Positions 8,559-22,400 of a stretch of 64,000 nt of DNA are shown piece after piece. The notes below the pieces were generated by a model, which had not been told where the DNA came from, did not search any database, and saw only the letters and a program-made list of their open reading frames with translations. The stretch spans positions 62,001 to 126,000 of the forward strand of contig CAVQUX010000010.1 in the NCBI GenBank assembly GCA_963716925.1, given 5' to 3'. The position numbers and the translations under genes were made by a program. The DNA is from DAISKN01 sp963716925 (GTDB lineage: Bacteria > Acidobacteriota > Vicinamibacteria > Marinacidobacterales > SMYC01). Each line of letters starts with the position of its first letter. Position 1 is the stretch's first letter.

Positions 8559-9284
8559 TCAGTCCAGTCGAAAATCTTCGCCGAAGTACACTCTTCGGAC
8601 GTCCTCGTTCTCCGCCAACTCCGTGGGAGTTCCGGAGCAGAGAATCTTTCCGTTATTCATTATATAGGCTCGATCGGTAATCTTGAGAGTTTCTCGAACG
8701 CTGTGATCGGTGACGAGGATTCCGATTCCGCGGGCCTTCAGGTGATAGACGATCTTCTGGATGTCCCCGACGGCGATGGGATCGATTCCGGCGAAGGGTT
8801 CGTCGAGGAGCATGAAGGAGGGCGACGTCACGAGCGCCCGGGTGATCTCGGCTCGCCGGCGCTCCCCGCCGGACAACGTGTACCCCCGCGAGCGGGCCTT
8901 GTCCGTAAGTCCCAACTCCTGCAACACTTCTCCGAGCCGCTTCCTCTTCTCGTCGGCCCTCATCGGAAGAGTCTCGAGAATCGCGAGCGCGTTCTCCTCC
9001 ACGGTCAACTTCCGGAAGATGGACGGCTCCTGGGGTAGATAGCTGATACCGCTTCGGGCCCTGAGATACATCGGTAGCGCCGTTATCTCCTGGTCGTTCA
9101 AGAACACCTGCCCCGAGTCGGGCCGGGTCAGCCCTACGACCATATGGAACGTCGTGGTCTTTCCCGCCCCGTTCGGGCCAAGGAGCCCCACCACCTCACC
9201 CTCGCGCACCTCGAGGTTGACGTCGTCCACTACCCGCTTCTTGCGAAATGACTTTGCTAGCGACTGGCCCCGGAGAACCTGCAT
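8559..9284 (-). CDS. lptB: LPS export ABC transporter ATPase LptB
   Basis: The 241-residue cytoplasmic ATPase that powers lipopolysaccharide extraction from the inner membrane with LptFG. Walker A GPNGAGKTTTFHMV lies near residue 36, the ABC signature LSGGERRRAEI near 138 and Walker B FMLLDEPFAGIDPIAV near 158. The LptB-typical ends are present (VLRGQSLAKSFRKKRVV and VRRVYFGEDFRLD). Its start overlaps the stop of the lptC/lptA-like gene by one base. LptF and LptG are not in the window. Confidence 0.96.
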   Translation of the reverse strand: MQVLRGQSLAKSFRKKRVVDDVNLEVREGEVVGLLGPNGAGKTTTFHMVVGLTRPDSGQVFLNDQEITALPMYLRARSGISYLPQEPSIFRKLTVEENALAILETLPMRADEKRKRLGEVLQELGLTDKARSRGYTLSGGERRRAEITRALVTSPSFMLLDEPFAGIDPIAVGDIQKIVYHLKARGIGILVTDHSVRETLKITDRAYIMNNGKILCSGTPTELAENEDVRRVYFGEDFRLD

Positions 9285-11272
9285 CAGAGGCGAGGTTTCG
9301 ATGAGTACGTGGTCTTGGTTCGGGTCTGCTCGCGACCGTCCACCAAAATCCTATCATCGCTCAAAAAGAATGTCAACTGCTTGCCTTCCGTGAGTTTACC
9401 GGCATTCTCGAGGCGCGCGCTCTCGCCTCGAACCGTCATACTTTCTTCTTCCGGCAAGTATCTTGCATGTTCCCCGGCAGCCTTGCCGTCGGCAGTCTCG
9501 ATGGTCACGTCCCCCTCGGCCGTGACCTCGCGAACCTCCCGGGAGCCCGGCTCCAGCAGGACCTCGACCCTCTTCCCTTTCAGTGTCATTTCTTTCGATT
9601 TCATCGCGACGGCACCCAGGTACGTAAGCGCCTCGTCCTTCAATCGATAGACGAACGAATCGGAATCGGTCACCGTGACCTCCGGAGCGCCGTTCTTCGG
9701 TGTCTGGAGGAACGTCGTCTTCACGCCGTTCTCCGCGCCGAGCTCCCCGGCTCCCTGGAGGAGACGGATGAGACCCGCTTCGATTCGATTGGGCCCCTGG
9801 ATACCGCGGGCCTGGCCGGTGTAGACGGCGGTATCGGCGGCGCGATCGTACCGAACCTTCTCGGAAACGAAGTAGACGGGATCGTGGCTCTCCGAGGGAA
9901 AGAGCCCCGCAGACCCCGCGGAGTCCGTCGAGGTCGAGCGCACGTTCTCCGTACCTTCGACGTTGCCGGAGACGACGTCGATCTCGATCACCGTGGCCTC
10001 CAGGCTCGCCTTCTGGTCCCAGAGCCGCGGTTTCTCCTCCAGCACGAGCTTCGAATCGACGTTGCGGAAGGTCCCCTTTTCCGACGTGGCCCTCACGTCG
10101 CCCTGCTCGAAGGTCACGGCCTTCTCGCAGATCGCCTCCCGGAGATCGCCGGAGACCGGATCGAAGGACGCTTCGAGCTGGCGCGCGTTCACGATCTTCT
10201 TCGCCTCGGTGTCCGAGGCCACGGGAGTCAGCACCAGGGTCACGCCGCCCCGCCCGCGCAGCACGTCGAGCCTTCCCTCCTCGTCGAATTCGAACACCAG
10301 CGTGTATCCCTCGAGGTCTTTGTGATATCCCTCCCGAGCTCCCGCGGGAAGCCTCATCAGAAGACGCCCGCCGTCGAGCGCGCGAACACGCTCCAGATTC
10401 TCCCCCCCGGGCCGGAAGAACGCCTCGAGCTTCTCGGTGAGGAGTCGCTTGCTACCCGCCTCGGAGGTGAGGCTCACCGACGAGGAGGATTCCGAGGCCT
10501 CGGACTCCGCCACATCCATCCGCAGGTCGACGCTCTCGAACGCTTCCATGCGCTCGATGTCCTCGTTCTCTTCATTCAGGTAGATCTGCAGGTCGTTGCA
10601 GTCGAGGGCGCGATTCGCCTGACGGACGCGCACCTCGTCGACGAACTGGACGAAATGGCGTCGGCGCCTCATCGAGGCGCGCGCGCTCACAACGTGGAGA
10701 GGAGCATCGCCCTCTTCGCGGAAGGTCGCGTCGACCCCGTCTTCGAGCTCGAGCGCTCCATCCTGAAGCAGGTACCTCATGCTCCCCGCGGTCCCCGTGA
10801 GCCCCTTTTTGAAGTACCGCACGGGCTCGGTGCTCCAGGCACGATCGGGAGAGCGCTCGAACCGAAGGGTATTGGCCTCGAGCCGGAGACTGGTTTCGTC
10901 TCGCACGACGACGTTCCCCTCGAGGAAGACGGAGCTGTCTTTCTGAATCTCGCAGTGATCCGCGGTGACCACCACGGGGACTTTCTCTTCGCCGGCATCG
11001 AACCGGATCTCGACGTCCCGAAACTGCTGAGCCGAGTCGGTACTGCCGATGCTCTCCGCCGCCTTCAACGTCCAGGCGGTGCGGCCTTCGGAGTCGAGCT
11101 GCTCGATGGCAACTTCGCGGGAGACGGGTGAGTCGGGCTCGTCTCCCCGGCTCGGCGGGGAGCCCTCCCTCGCCCGCATCCCCTCCCACACGGAGCGCGC
11201 GACGTAGAGACCGAGACCGAGGAACAGCACGAGGAGCATCCACTTGACGAAGCGGATTTGACCGAAGGTCAT
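9284..11272 (-). CDS. large LptC/OstA-repeat LPS transport protein
   Basis: A 662-residue envelope protein with one N-terminal membrane anchor (VKWMLLVLFLGLGLYVA) followed by a long stretch of beta-jellyroll OstA/LptA-type repeats. The first 190 residues look like LptC, with CEIQKDSSVFLEGNVVVRDE. Later parts repeat the OstA pattern, for example REAICEKAVTFEQGDVRAT and the C-terminal VREVTAEGDVTIETADGKA. Ordinary LptC or LptA is about 180-200 residues, so this protein is three times longer and may join the inner-membrane LptC and periplasmic LptA roles in one chain. It is tightly packed between accA (4-base overlap) and lptB. The fusion reading is inference. Confidence 0.8.
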   Translation of the reverse strand: MTFGQIRFVKWMLLVLFLGLGLYVARSVWEGMRAREGSPPSRGDEPDSPVSREVAIEQLDSEGRTAWTLKAAESIGSTDSAQQFRDVEIRFDAGEEKVPVVVTADHCEIQKDSSVFLEGNVVVRDETSLRLEANTLRFERSPDRAWSTEPVRYFKKGLTGTAGSMRYLLQDGALELEDGVDATFREEGDAPLHVVSARASMRRRRHFVQFVDEVRVRQANRALDCNDLQIYLNEENEDIERMEAFESVDLRMDVAESEASESSSSVSLTSEAGSKRLLTEKLEAFFRPGGENLERVRALDGGRLLMRLPAGAREGYHKDLEGYTLVFEFDEEGRLDVLRGRGGVTLVLTPVASDTEAKKIVNARQLEASFDPVSGDLREAICEKAVTFEQGDVRATSEKGTFRNVDSKLVLEEKPRLWDQKASLEATVIEIDVVSGNVEGTENVRSTSTDSAGSAGLFPSESHDPVYFVSEKVRYDRAADTAVYTGQARGIQGPNRIEAGLIRLLQGAGELGAENGVKTTFLQTPKNGAPEVTVTDSDSFVYRLKDEALTYLGAVAMKSKEMTLKGKRVEVLLEPGSREVREVTAEGDVTIETADGKAAGEHARYLPEEESMTVRGESARLENAGKLTEGKQLTFFLSDDRILVDGREQTRTKTTYSSKPRL

Positions 11273-12237
11273 GCGCCTTCCAGTGTTTCGATTCCTAAAT
11301 CTCCCATGCGGCGGAATTTCTGGTATCGAGCCTCGACGCGCTCGTCGCCCGTGAGACGCTCGGAGCGCTCCAGAGCTTCCACCAGGTATTTGTTCAGAAT
11401 CTGCGCCGTTTGACGGTATCCGGTATGCGCGCCCCCGACGGGCTCGGGGACGATTCGATCGACGAGGCCGAGAGCGAGGAGCCGGTCGGACGTGAGTTGC
11501 AGGCCCTTCGCCGCTTCTTCGGCGCGGCTCGAGTCCTTCCAGAGGATCGCGGCGCAGCCTTCGGGAGAGATGACGGAGTAGATCGCGTGCTCGAGCATCA
11601 GGATCTCGTCCCCGACGGCGATGGCGAGAGCGCCGCCGCTACCGCCCTCCCCGGCGATGGTCACGATGATCGGGACCCGAAGGCGGGCCATCTCGCGGAT
11701 GTTCACCGCGATCGCCTCCGCCTGGCCGCGCTCCTCGGCGTCGATCCCCGGATAGGCTCCCGGGGTGTCGACGAAGCAGAAGATCGGGCGCTCGAACTTG
11801 TCGGCGAGCTCCATCGCGCGGAGGGCCTTCCGGTAGCCCTCGGGCCGCGGCATTCCGAAATTGCGATGGATCTTCTGCTTGGTGTCGCGGCCTTTCTGGT
11901 GGCCGATCACCACCACCGGTCTTTCGTGAAACCAGGCCATGCCGGCGACGATCGCCGGGTCCTCGCCGAACCGGCGGTCGCCGTGGATCTCGAGGAAGTC
12001 GTTGAAGAGGTGCTCGATGAAATCGAGGGTGTAGGGCCGCTGCGGGTGTCGGGCGACCAGGACCTTCTGCCAGGGGCTGAGCCGGGCGTAGATATCGCGC
12101 CTCATCTCGTCGAGCTTCTGCTGGAGGCGCGCGATCTCGCGCTCCTTCTGCGCGTCCGCGGGGTAGCCGGTGAGGGCCTCGATCTCCCGCTGGAGCGAAA
12201 GCAGCGGCGCCTCGAACTCCAGAGTTTCTATCGCCAT
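11269..12237 (-). CDS. accA: acetyl-CoA carboxylase carboxyltransferase subunit alpha
   Basis: The 322-residue alpha half of the carboxyltransferase that, with AccD, makes malonyl-CoA for fatty acid synthesis. The crotonase-like core shows DFLEIHGDRRFGEDPAIVAG, GHQKGRDTKQKIHRNFGMP, FVDTPGAYPG and the oxyanion-loop segment AGEGGSGGALAIAVGDE. The length matches the family. It is 46 bases downstream of dnaE, the same neighbour as in many proteobacteria, and its stop overlaps the next gene's ATG. AccD is not in the window. Confidence 0.96.
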   Translation of the reverse strand: MAIETLEFEAPLLSLQREIEALTGYPADAQKEREIARLQQKLDEMRRDIYARLSPWQKVLVARHPQRPYTLDFIEHLFNDFLEIHGDRRFGEDPAIVAGMAWFHERPVVVIGHQKGRDTKQKIHRNFGMPRPEGYRKALRAMELADKFERPIFCFVDTPGAYPGIDAEERGQAEAIAVNIREMARLRVPIIVTIAGEGGSGGALAIAVGDEILMLEHAIYSVISPEGCAAILWKDSSRAEEAAKGLQLTSDRLLALGLVDRIVPEPVGGAHTGYRQTAQILNKYLVEALERSERLTGDERVEARYQKFRRMGDLGIETLEGA

Positions 12238-12283
12238 ACGCGCCAGTTTAGCAGAATCACTGGGGTCGAGAAGCTCGGCGAAT

Positions 12284-15783
<3,500 letters not shown>

Positions 15784-15787
<4 letters not shown>

Positions 15788-17322
15788 TCCCACTCGATGG
15801 TCGACGGCGGTTTCGAGGAGATATCGTAGACCACCCGATTGATGCCGCGCACCTCGCCCACGATGCGGCTCGAGATCCGCGCCAGGAGATCGTGGGGGAG
15901 CCGGGCCCAATCCGCGGTCATTCCGTCGCGGCTCTCGACCGCCCGCACCGCGAGCACGTGCTCGTAGGTGCGCGCGTCGCCCATGACGCCCACGCTCTTG
16001 ACCGGAAGGAGCACGGCGAAGGACTGCCAGAGCTTGCGATAGAGTCCGGCGCTCTTGATCTCGCTCACGAGAATGTCATCCGCGGCGCGCAGGAGCTCGA
16101 GCCGCTCGCGGCTGACCGGTCCGAGAACGCGGATCGCGAGCCCCGGACCCGGGAACGGCTGGCGGAAGAGAAGCTCCTCGTCGAGCCCCAGCTCGCCCCC
16201 GAGCGCGCGCACCTCGTCCTTGAAGAGCTCCCGCAGAGGCTCGATGAGCTCGAGCTTCAGCCGTTTCGGGAGGCCGCCGACGTTGTGGTGGCTCTTGATC
16301 ACCTGGGACGGTCCGCGGACCGAGACGCTCTCGATGACGTCGGGGTAAAGGGTTCCCTGTGCGAGAAACGTCGCGTTCGGGATCTTCTTCGCCTCTTCGG
16401 TGAAGATGGCGATGAACTCGCGACCGATGATTTTGCGCTTGCGCTCCGGGTCGGCGACTCCCTGCAGCCTTCGGAGGAAGCGCTCCTTTGCATCGACGAG
16501 CACCACTCGGAGCTCGAGCTTCCTCGCGAAGCGGTCCATCACCTGCGACGCTTCGTTCTTCCTCAGGAGTCCGTTGTCCACGAAAATGCAGGTGAGCTGC
16601 CTGCCCACCGCCTGGTGCACCAGCGTCGCGGCCACAGACGAATCCACTCCTCCGGACAGCGCGCAGACCACGCTCGCGCTCCCCACCCGATCCCGAATCG
16701 CGGAGACCGCTTCTCGCGCGTAGGACTCCATGTTCCAGTCGCCGCGGACTCCGCAGATCGAGAACGCGAAGTTCTTGAGGATGTCGACGCCCCGTTCGGT
16801 ATGGGCGACCTCCGGATGGAACTGCACGCCGTAGAGACCGCGCGCGGCGTCCTCGAAGGCCGCGATGGGCGCGTCGTCCGTCGTCGCGGTGACGTGAAAT
16901 CCGGCGGGCGCGCTCTCGATGCGGTCCCCGTGGGAGGCCCAGACCTTGAGGTCCTTCCCCACTCCCCGGAAGAGCAGGCTTCCGTTCACGCAGTGAACGA
17001 GAGCGTTCCCGTACTCCCGGTGGCCGGCGGAGCGCACTTCGCTTCCGAGGGTCTTCGCCATGAGCTGCATCCCGTAGCAGACGCCAAGCGTCGGAACGCC
17101 GAGGCGAAAGACCGCCTCGTCGCAGTGAGGCGCACCCGCCTCGTAGACGCTGTCCGGTCCTCCCGAGAGAATGACGCCGCGGACACCGGGACGCGAGAGC
17201 TCCCGGGCGGGAACGGAGTACGGCAGGATCTCGCAGTAGACGGAGAGCTCCCTGAGTCTCCGCGCGATGAGCTGCGTGTACTGAGAGCCGAAATCGAGAA
17301 TGAGGATGGTATCGTGAGCCAT
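15784..17322 (-). CDS. guaA: GMP synthase (glutamine-hydrolysing)
   Basis: GMP synthase (512 residues) converts XMP to GMP using glutamine. The class I amidotransferase domain has GVCYGMQLMAK with the nucleophile cysteine at residue 82 and the histidine/glutamate pair in FHPEVAHTERG. The ATP-pyrophosphatase domain has the PP-loop ALSGGVDSSVAATLV near residue 222. The dimerization domain ends in the invariant KPPSTIEWE. It is the first gene of the minus-strand accA-dnaE-guaA run; the 70-base gap upstream must hold the promoter but no clear box is seen. Confidence 0.97.
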
Positions 17323-17392
17323 GACACCTCGAAAAAATTGCGCCCGATGAAGCGGGCATTATAGTCTTTGCCGGGGTCGAAAACAACAATCC

Positions 17393-18698
17393 TTGGAGTA
17401 CGTCCTGACGCGCAGCTCTATATGTAGTGTAGCGATTCTGCTGGTCTTCCATGTCGCCACGGAGGTCCAAAGCGCCCAGGAGACGCCCCAGACTCCCGCG
17501 GTGCCGACCGAGCCGACCGAGCAAGTGGAGGCCGCGGCGGAGCCGGCCGCACCGCCGCCTCCGCCCGAAGGGATCCTTCCCGTCGGCGAGATCGCCCGTC
17601 TGAGCTTCACGCCCTCGGACCGACCGCGCGCCTTCCTGCACCAGGACCGGCTGGTGATCGTCACCGCGTCCGGCGCAGTCGAGGGTCACGATGCCGCAAC
17701 GGGTGAGTTCCGGTGGAAGCTGGGTCTACCGGGAGAAGCACTCTTCGCTCCGGTTCTCTATCGAATCGGATCCATTCGAGTTGCTCCTCTCGTCCGCTTC
17801 GGGGCGGGTCTTCGTCGTCGATGCCGTCACCGGAGAAATCCGCCGGGAGACTCAGCTTCCCTTCGGGCTCGCGCTCGCGCCCCTCGTCGATCTCCCCGGC
17901 CTCTACGCGGGAACTCCCGGTGGAGAGGTGGTGGCATTCGACGCGGAGACGGGCAGCGAGCGCTTCCGCGCGCAGGTTGGAGAGCCTCCGCTCGCCCTCG
18001 CCTCGTCGGGCGGAAGAATCATCGTCTCGGGATCGGGGCACACCCTGAGCGCTCTCGAGGCGGGAACAGGCGCCGAGGAGTGGCGATTCCGCGGACGGAG
18101 TGGATTTCCCGCACCCGCGGTGTTCGCCAGGGATCGTCTCTACATCGGCAACGAAGCCGGCGAGTTCTACTGCCTCGCGCTCTCGGACGGCGATACGCGG
18201 TTTCACTGGGCGACCGGCGCCTCCATCCCCTTCCCCGCTCTCGTGGAGGAACGTTTCGTGTATGTGACGAGCTACGGCAACGACCTGTACGCGTATCGGG
18301 CCGGCGGAGGGGCGGAACAGTATCGGGTGAAGCTTCCGGGAAGGCCCGCGAGCGGACCGGTGCGTTTCGGCCGGCGCCTGGTCGTCGCGACCTATGACGG
18401 GGCCGTCGTCGAGGTGGACACCGACAAAGGCGCCATCGCGAAGACCTACGCCGCACCGGGCGAGCTCGGCTCCGGGCCGGCGTTTCTCCCGAGGCTTGCG
18501 CCGATCACCCAGACGATTTCCGAAGCCTCCCCGGACGCGGAGTGGTACTCGGCCCAGCGGATCGCCCTCGTTCTTCGAACGGGGGAGGTGCTGCTGCTGG
18601 GGCATCGACCGCAAGTCGAGGAAGCGAAAGAGCCCGAGCCGCCGCCGACCGGCAAGACCCCGACGACGACCCGCGAGGACAGTCTGTCCTGGAATTAG
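17393..18698 (+). CDS. exported PQQ-type beta-propeller protein, frameshifted
   Basis: A secreted or periplasmic protein with a signal sequence (ICSVAILLVFHVATEVQSA), a Pro/Glu-rich linker (residues 30-60), and a propeller built of PQQ/BamB-like blades. Examples are VTASGAVEGHDAATGEFRW, SGRVFVVDAVTGEIRRE and PGGEVVAFDAETGSERFRA. The reading frame changes by one base between about 17760 and 17785: the N-terminal part is in one frame and the rest, to 18698, in another. The likely start is TTG at 17393. Blade spacing and codon use continue smoothly across the shift, so a sequence error or fresh mutation is likely. BamB-like outer-membrane assembly or a dehydrogenase-like role cannot be told apart. 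Confidence 0.7.
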
Positions 18699-18773
18699 GA
18701 TGCTCCGGGGGACGTATCTCCATAGGTTTCAAGGGTTCCAGGTTGGAACGGAAACTGCACCAGGCTTATTGCT

Positions 18774-18803
18774 TTGACACCGCGTTTCGGGCGAAGTTAA
18801 CAT
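18774..18803 (+). promoter_or_regulatory. candidate sigma-70-type promoter
   Basis: A perfect -35 hexamer TTGACA (18774-18779) is followed 18 bases on by TAACAT (18798-18803), four of six matches to the -10 consensus. It lies in the 117-base gap before the small exported protein. Transcription from it would begin only a few bases before the ATG at 18816, so a near-leaderless message would result. Pure pattern evidence. Confidence 0.3.
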
Positions 18804-18815
18804 GGAGCGTTGGCA

Positions 18816-19361
18816 ATGAAACGGCGCACCGCCTCTATCCTGCTGATGGGGCTGTTTTTCTCGACCTTGGCTGTGGGACAGACACCGACGCCCTCGGTGC
18901 AGCGCCTCATCAGCGCAAAGAACGAGAAGAGCCGAGGGGGCTCGCGAGCGAAAGAGGACGTCGAGCACGTCACGAGAACCGTGGATCGGGTGGAGCGGGC
19001 TTTCGAGGCCAGCGACACCAACGAGCTCGAGGCGTGCCTCTCCGAGAAGCGAATCTATGTTTCCCTCAAGGCGGGCGGTGAAGAAGCGGGGTACTACGGC
19101 CGCAGCCAGGTCAAGCACATGCTCGGCAAGCTCTTCCGCGAGCGCCGGACCGACTCCTTCACGTACGATCCGGCGGACATCGAAGTCGCAAGCGGCGACA
19201 GCGCCGCGTTCCGCGCGGAGTGGAGCTATCACGCGCGCGAGGCCGATGACGTCGTCACCGAACAGCTTCGATTCAAGCTCGACCGGGTCGAGGGGCCCGC
19301 GGGACCCGGAGGAAACGACTGGCGCGTTTCCGAGATTCGCACCCATCTGCAGAATCGCTGA
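18816..19361 (+). CDS. small exported protein, NTF2/SnoaL-like
   Basis: A 181-residue hypothetical protein with an N-terminal signal peptide (RRTASILLMGLFFSTLAVG). The mature part has the length and pattern of an NTF2/DUF4783-like cone fold: a helical start with VERAFEASDTNELEACLSE, then YYGRSQVKHMLGKLF, SFTYDPADIEVASGDSA and a final WRVSEIRTHL strand. A short in-frame TTG lies six bases upstream, but the ATG at 18816 has a GGAG eight bases before it. It precedes the large histidine kinase by 43 bases and may be co-transcribed. No catalytic residues stand out; function unknown. Confidence 0.7.
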   Translation: MKRRTASILLMGLFFSTLAVGQTPTPSVQRLISAKNEKSRGGSRAKEDVEHVTRTVDRVERAFEASDTNELEACLSEKRIYVSLKAGGEEAGYYGRSQVKHMLGKLFRERRTDSFTYDPADIEVASGDSAAFRAEWSYHAREADDVVTEQLRFKLDRVEGPAGPGGNDWRVSEIRTHLQNR

Positions 19362-19404
19362 CGAGATCCGGGCAGCCCGGCCCGGGGACTGCTGAGTCGG
19401 ATTC

Positions 19405-22400
19405 GTGTCGCGACACCCCGTTCTGCTTCCCCTCGTCGCCTCGGCCTTCTTCGCCGCGGCGCTCTCGGACCTGGCCTTCGATTTCGGCCTTCTCGATCCG
19501 CCCTCCGCATCGGCCCTCACCGCGCTCGCGCTCGCGAGCCTCGTCTACTTCCTCCTCCGGACATCGGGACCGAGGCGATGGGCACCCCTCGCCTTACTTC
19601 TCGGCGCATCTCTCGCTCTCGGGCTACGCGCCCTCGGAGGAGAGGAGACCCCGTTCGGTCGCGCCGCCTCCTCCCGCGAGGCGCGCGATCGGGAAGCGCG
19701 TGAGCGCGCGGCGGCGGCGAAGGAGCGGTTCCGCGATCTGACGGCGGCAGCCCGCTCGGCCGCGGAGGACCTGGCTCGCGAGCCCGCGATCGAGGAAGCG
19801 GTGCGCTCGCCCGATCGCGCTCGAATCGCGCGCGCGTTCGACCTCCTGAAGGCGAAGCACGTCCCCCGGGCGCATGCGAGCGGGGTCCCCGGAGTCTCGC
19901 TCTTCGATCGTTCCCTCCGCCCGATCGCCTGGGCCGGAGAGAACCGATCGCTCGACCGTTTCCTCGCGAGCTGGAGCGGCGTTCCCGAAGCGGCGGTCGC
20001 CGTTCGGCGACGGGCGGCCGAGACATCGCTCGTCGCCGTCCACCCCCTTTCCGAGGACGAGGGATTCGTGTCGGTCGAGATCCCTCTCGCAGCCGACCGC
20101 AAGCTCGAGAACCGATATCTTCAGGACTACGACGCCTTATCGACCTGGGCAGGTCGAAGTCTGGACGTCCACTTTTTCTCGTCCGAGGAGGAAAAGAAGG
20201 AACAGGGCACGGTCTTCGAGAGTCTGGGAGATCCCTATTGGGCCGGCCCCGAGGAGAGTGCACGGCTCTTCTTCGGACTTCGATCGTCCGTTGGGGACCT
20301 CCTCGGGATCGCGTCACTCGCGGGAGAGGCCCCCGAGTCGGCGAGACTCGAGCGCAGTCGAAGCCTCGCCCTGGACGTCGCAGCGCTCCTCGTCCTTGCG
20401 GCCGGCGTGGCGCTGGTCGCTTTCGCCGGGAGCCGTCCCGGGACGCACGCCCTCGTAGCCGCGGTCCTCTCTTTCCGGCTCATCCTACGCGCCTCCGGGA
20501 TTCCCCTCGGGGTCGGTCTCGATCTCGACAATCCCGCCTACTACGCGTCGTCGCTCTTCTTCGGGCTCGCCCGCTCTCCGGCGGAGTTTCTGGTCACGAC
20601 GGCGACGCTCCTTCTCGCATGCTGGATTCTCGTTCGATCCGACTGGCGAATGGGGGCACTCGGCCGCGCGCTCGCTCCCGTCTTCGCGCTCGCGGTTTTC
20701 GTCGGCGTTCATACCGTCGTCCTCGACGGCTGGCTCAACTCGAGTCTCGCGCTCTCGGAGGTCTCGTTCTCGGGCGCCGATATTCCACGGCTGACCGTGC
20801 AGCTCGGCTTCGTGGCGCTCTTCTTCGCCGCCGGCCTCGCGGGCCATCGGTTGCTGACTCCGGTGGAAGGGCGCTCCCCTTCGCCTCGAGCCGTCCTCGC
20901 ACTCGTCGCCTTCGACGCCGCCCTCGTCGCCGCGGTCTACGTCGCACTCTCCCCGCGCGGCTACGGCGACGCCGTCGTCCTGGCGGCGATTCCGCTCGTC
21001 ACGCTGCACCTTCTGGCGCTCCGCGGTGCCCGGCCGAGGCGCGTCGGCATCCGCCGGCCGCTCGTGCTGCTCCTCACGTCGGTTGCGGTCTTCTATCCCG
21101 GAGTCGCGTGGTTCGAGAGAACTTCGATCCGCAATTTCATCGAGAGCACGGTGACTCCCGCGGTGCTCCAGCACGCGAGCTCGCGCTGGTCGACTCTCCT
21201 CGAGACGGCGCGGGACATCGACCGGATGTACGTCGAGGGCGGTCTCGGCGACCTCGGGCGCGAGGACCTGGCGTTCGCGATCTGGGTAGCCACCGACCTC
21301 TCGGTATCGTCTCTCAGCTCCTCGGTCGAGATCCTCGACCCGCGCCTTCGGGTGGTCTCCCGCTTCTCCCTGAACTTCCCCGCCACGGCGCTCGAGGAAG
21401 AGAACACCCGGGCCCCGCAGGAGTGGGTTCCCGAAGAGCGCCGCCTTCCGGGCAACCCCGACCATCCCGGCTTCGGAACGGCGCGGAGGAGCTTTCTCGG
21501 TCCCGATCTGGAGCTCTGGGAAGTGCGCCTCGGCGTGGCGGCCGACTGGCGAAACCTTCCCTTCATCAGCACGTCCGATCCCTACCTTCAGCTCTTCCGC
21601 GCGGGGCCCGTGGAGGCCCCGCTCCGCTTCCCCCACCAGGAGGTGGAGCTCTTCGTCTTGACCCGAGACGGACGCGCCGTCTTTCAATCGGTCGGCGGCA
21701 CCATCGAGCCGGGGGAAGCGCTCCTCGCGCGCGCCGCGAAGGCCCCTCTCTGGTGGGAGCACCCTCACGAGGGACAGGTGCACCGCACCTACCTCGTCGC
21801 CGACGCCGACTACGTCTACGCGCTCTCGTTTCCCAAAAAGCTCCCACTCGACTATGCCGCGGAGCTCACCCGATGGATCCTCCTCGCGGGGCTCGTCGCC
21901 GGCATCGGTCTCGGTGCGGCGCTCTTTCTCGCGGCCCTCGGCGCCTCCGCGGGAATCGCGCCTCGAGAGCTCTTCGCGGGGATCGCTTCGAGCTTCTCCG
22001 CCAAACTCTACGTCGCCTTCGTCCTCCTCGCGCTCGCGTCGATCGTCTCGCTCGCGTTTCTCATCCGCGGCATCGTGATCCGGGACCTGCAGCGGGACGT
22101 GGAGCGGGAGGCCGTGGACCGGGCGCTGGTCGCGGAGCAGCTGGTGAAGGAGATCCATCTTTCGCGGCCCCCGAGCGCCCTGGGAGTCGCGCCGCTCACC
22201 GACTCGGTTCTCGAGCGGGTCTCGGAACTCGCCGGCGTCGACGTGGACCTCTACGTCGGAGGAGAGCTTCTGGCCACGAGCAAGCCGGAGCTCGTCGCCA
22301 GCGCGCTTCTCGGGACCCGCGCGGCGCCCACGGCGCAGCGGGAGATCGTGGTCGAGCGCCGCTCTCATTCGCTGCACCGGGAATCCGTGGGGGCCTTCCA

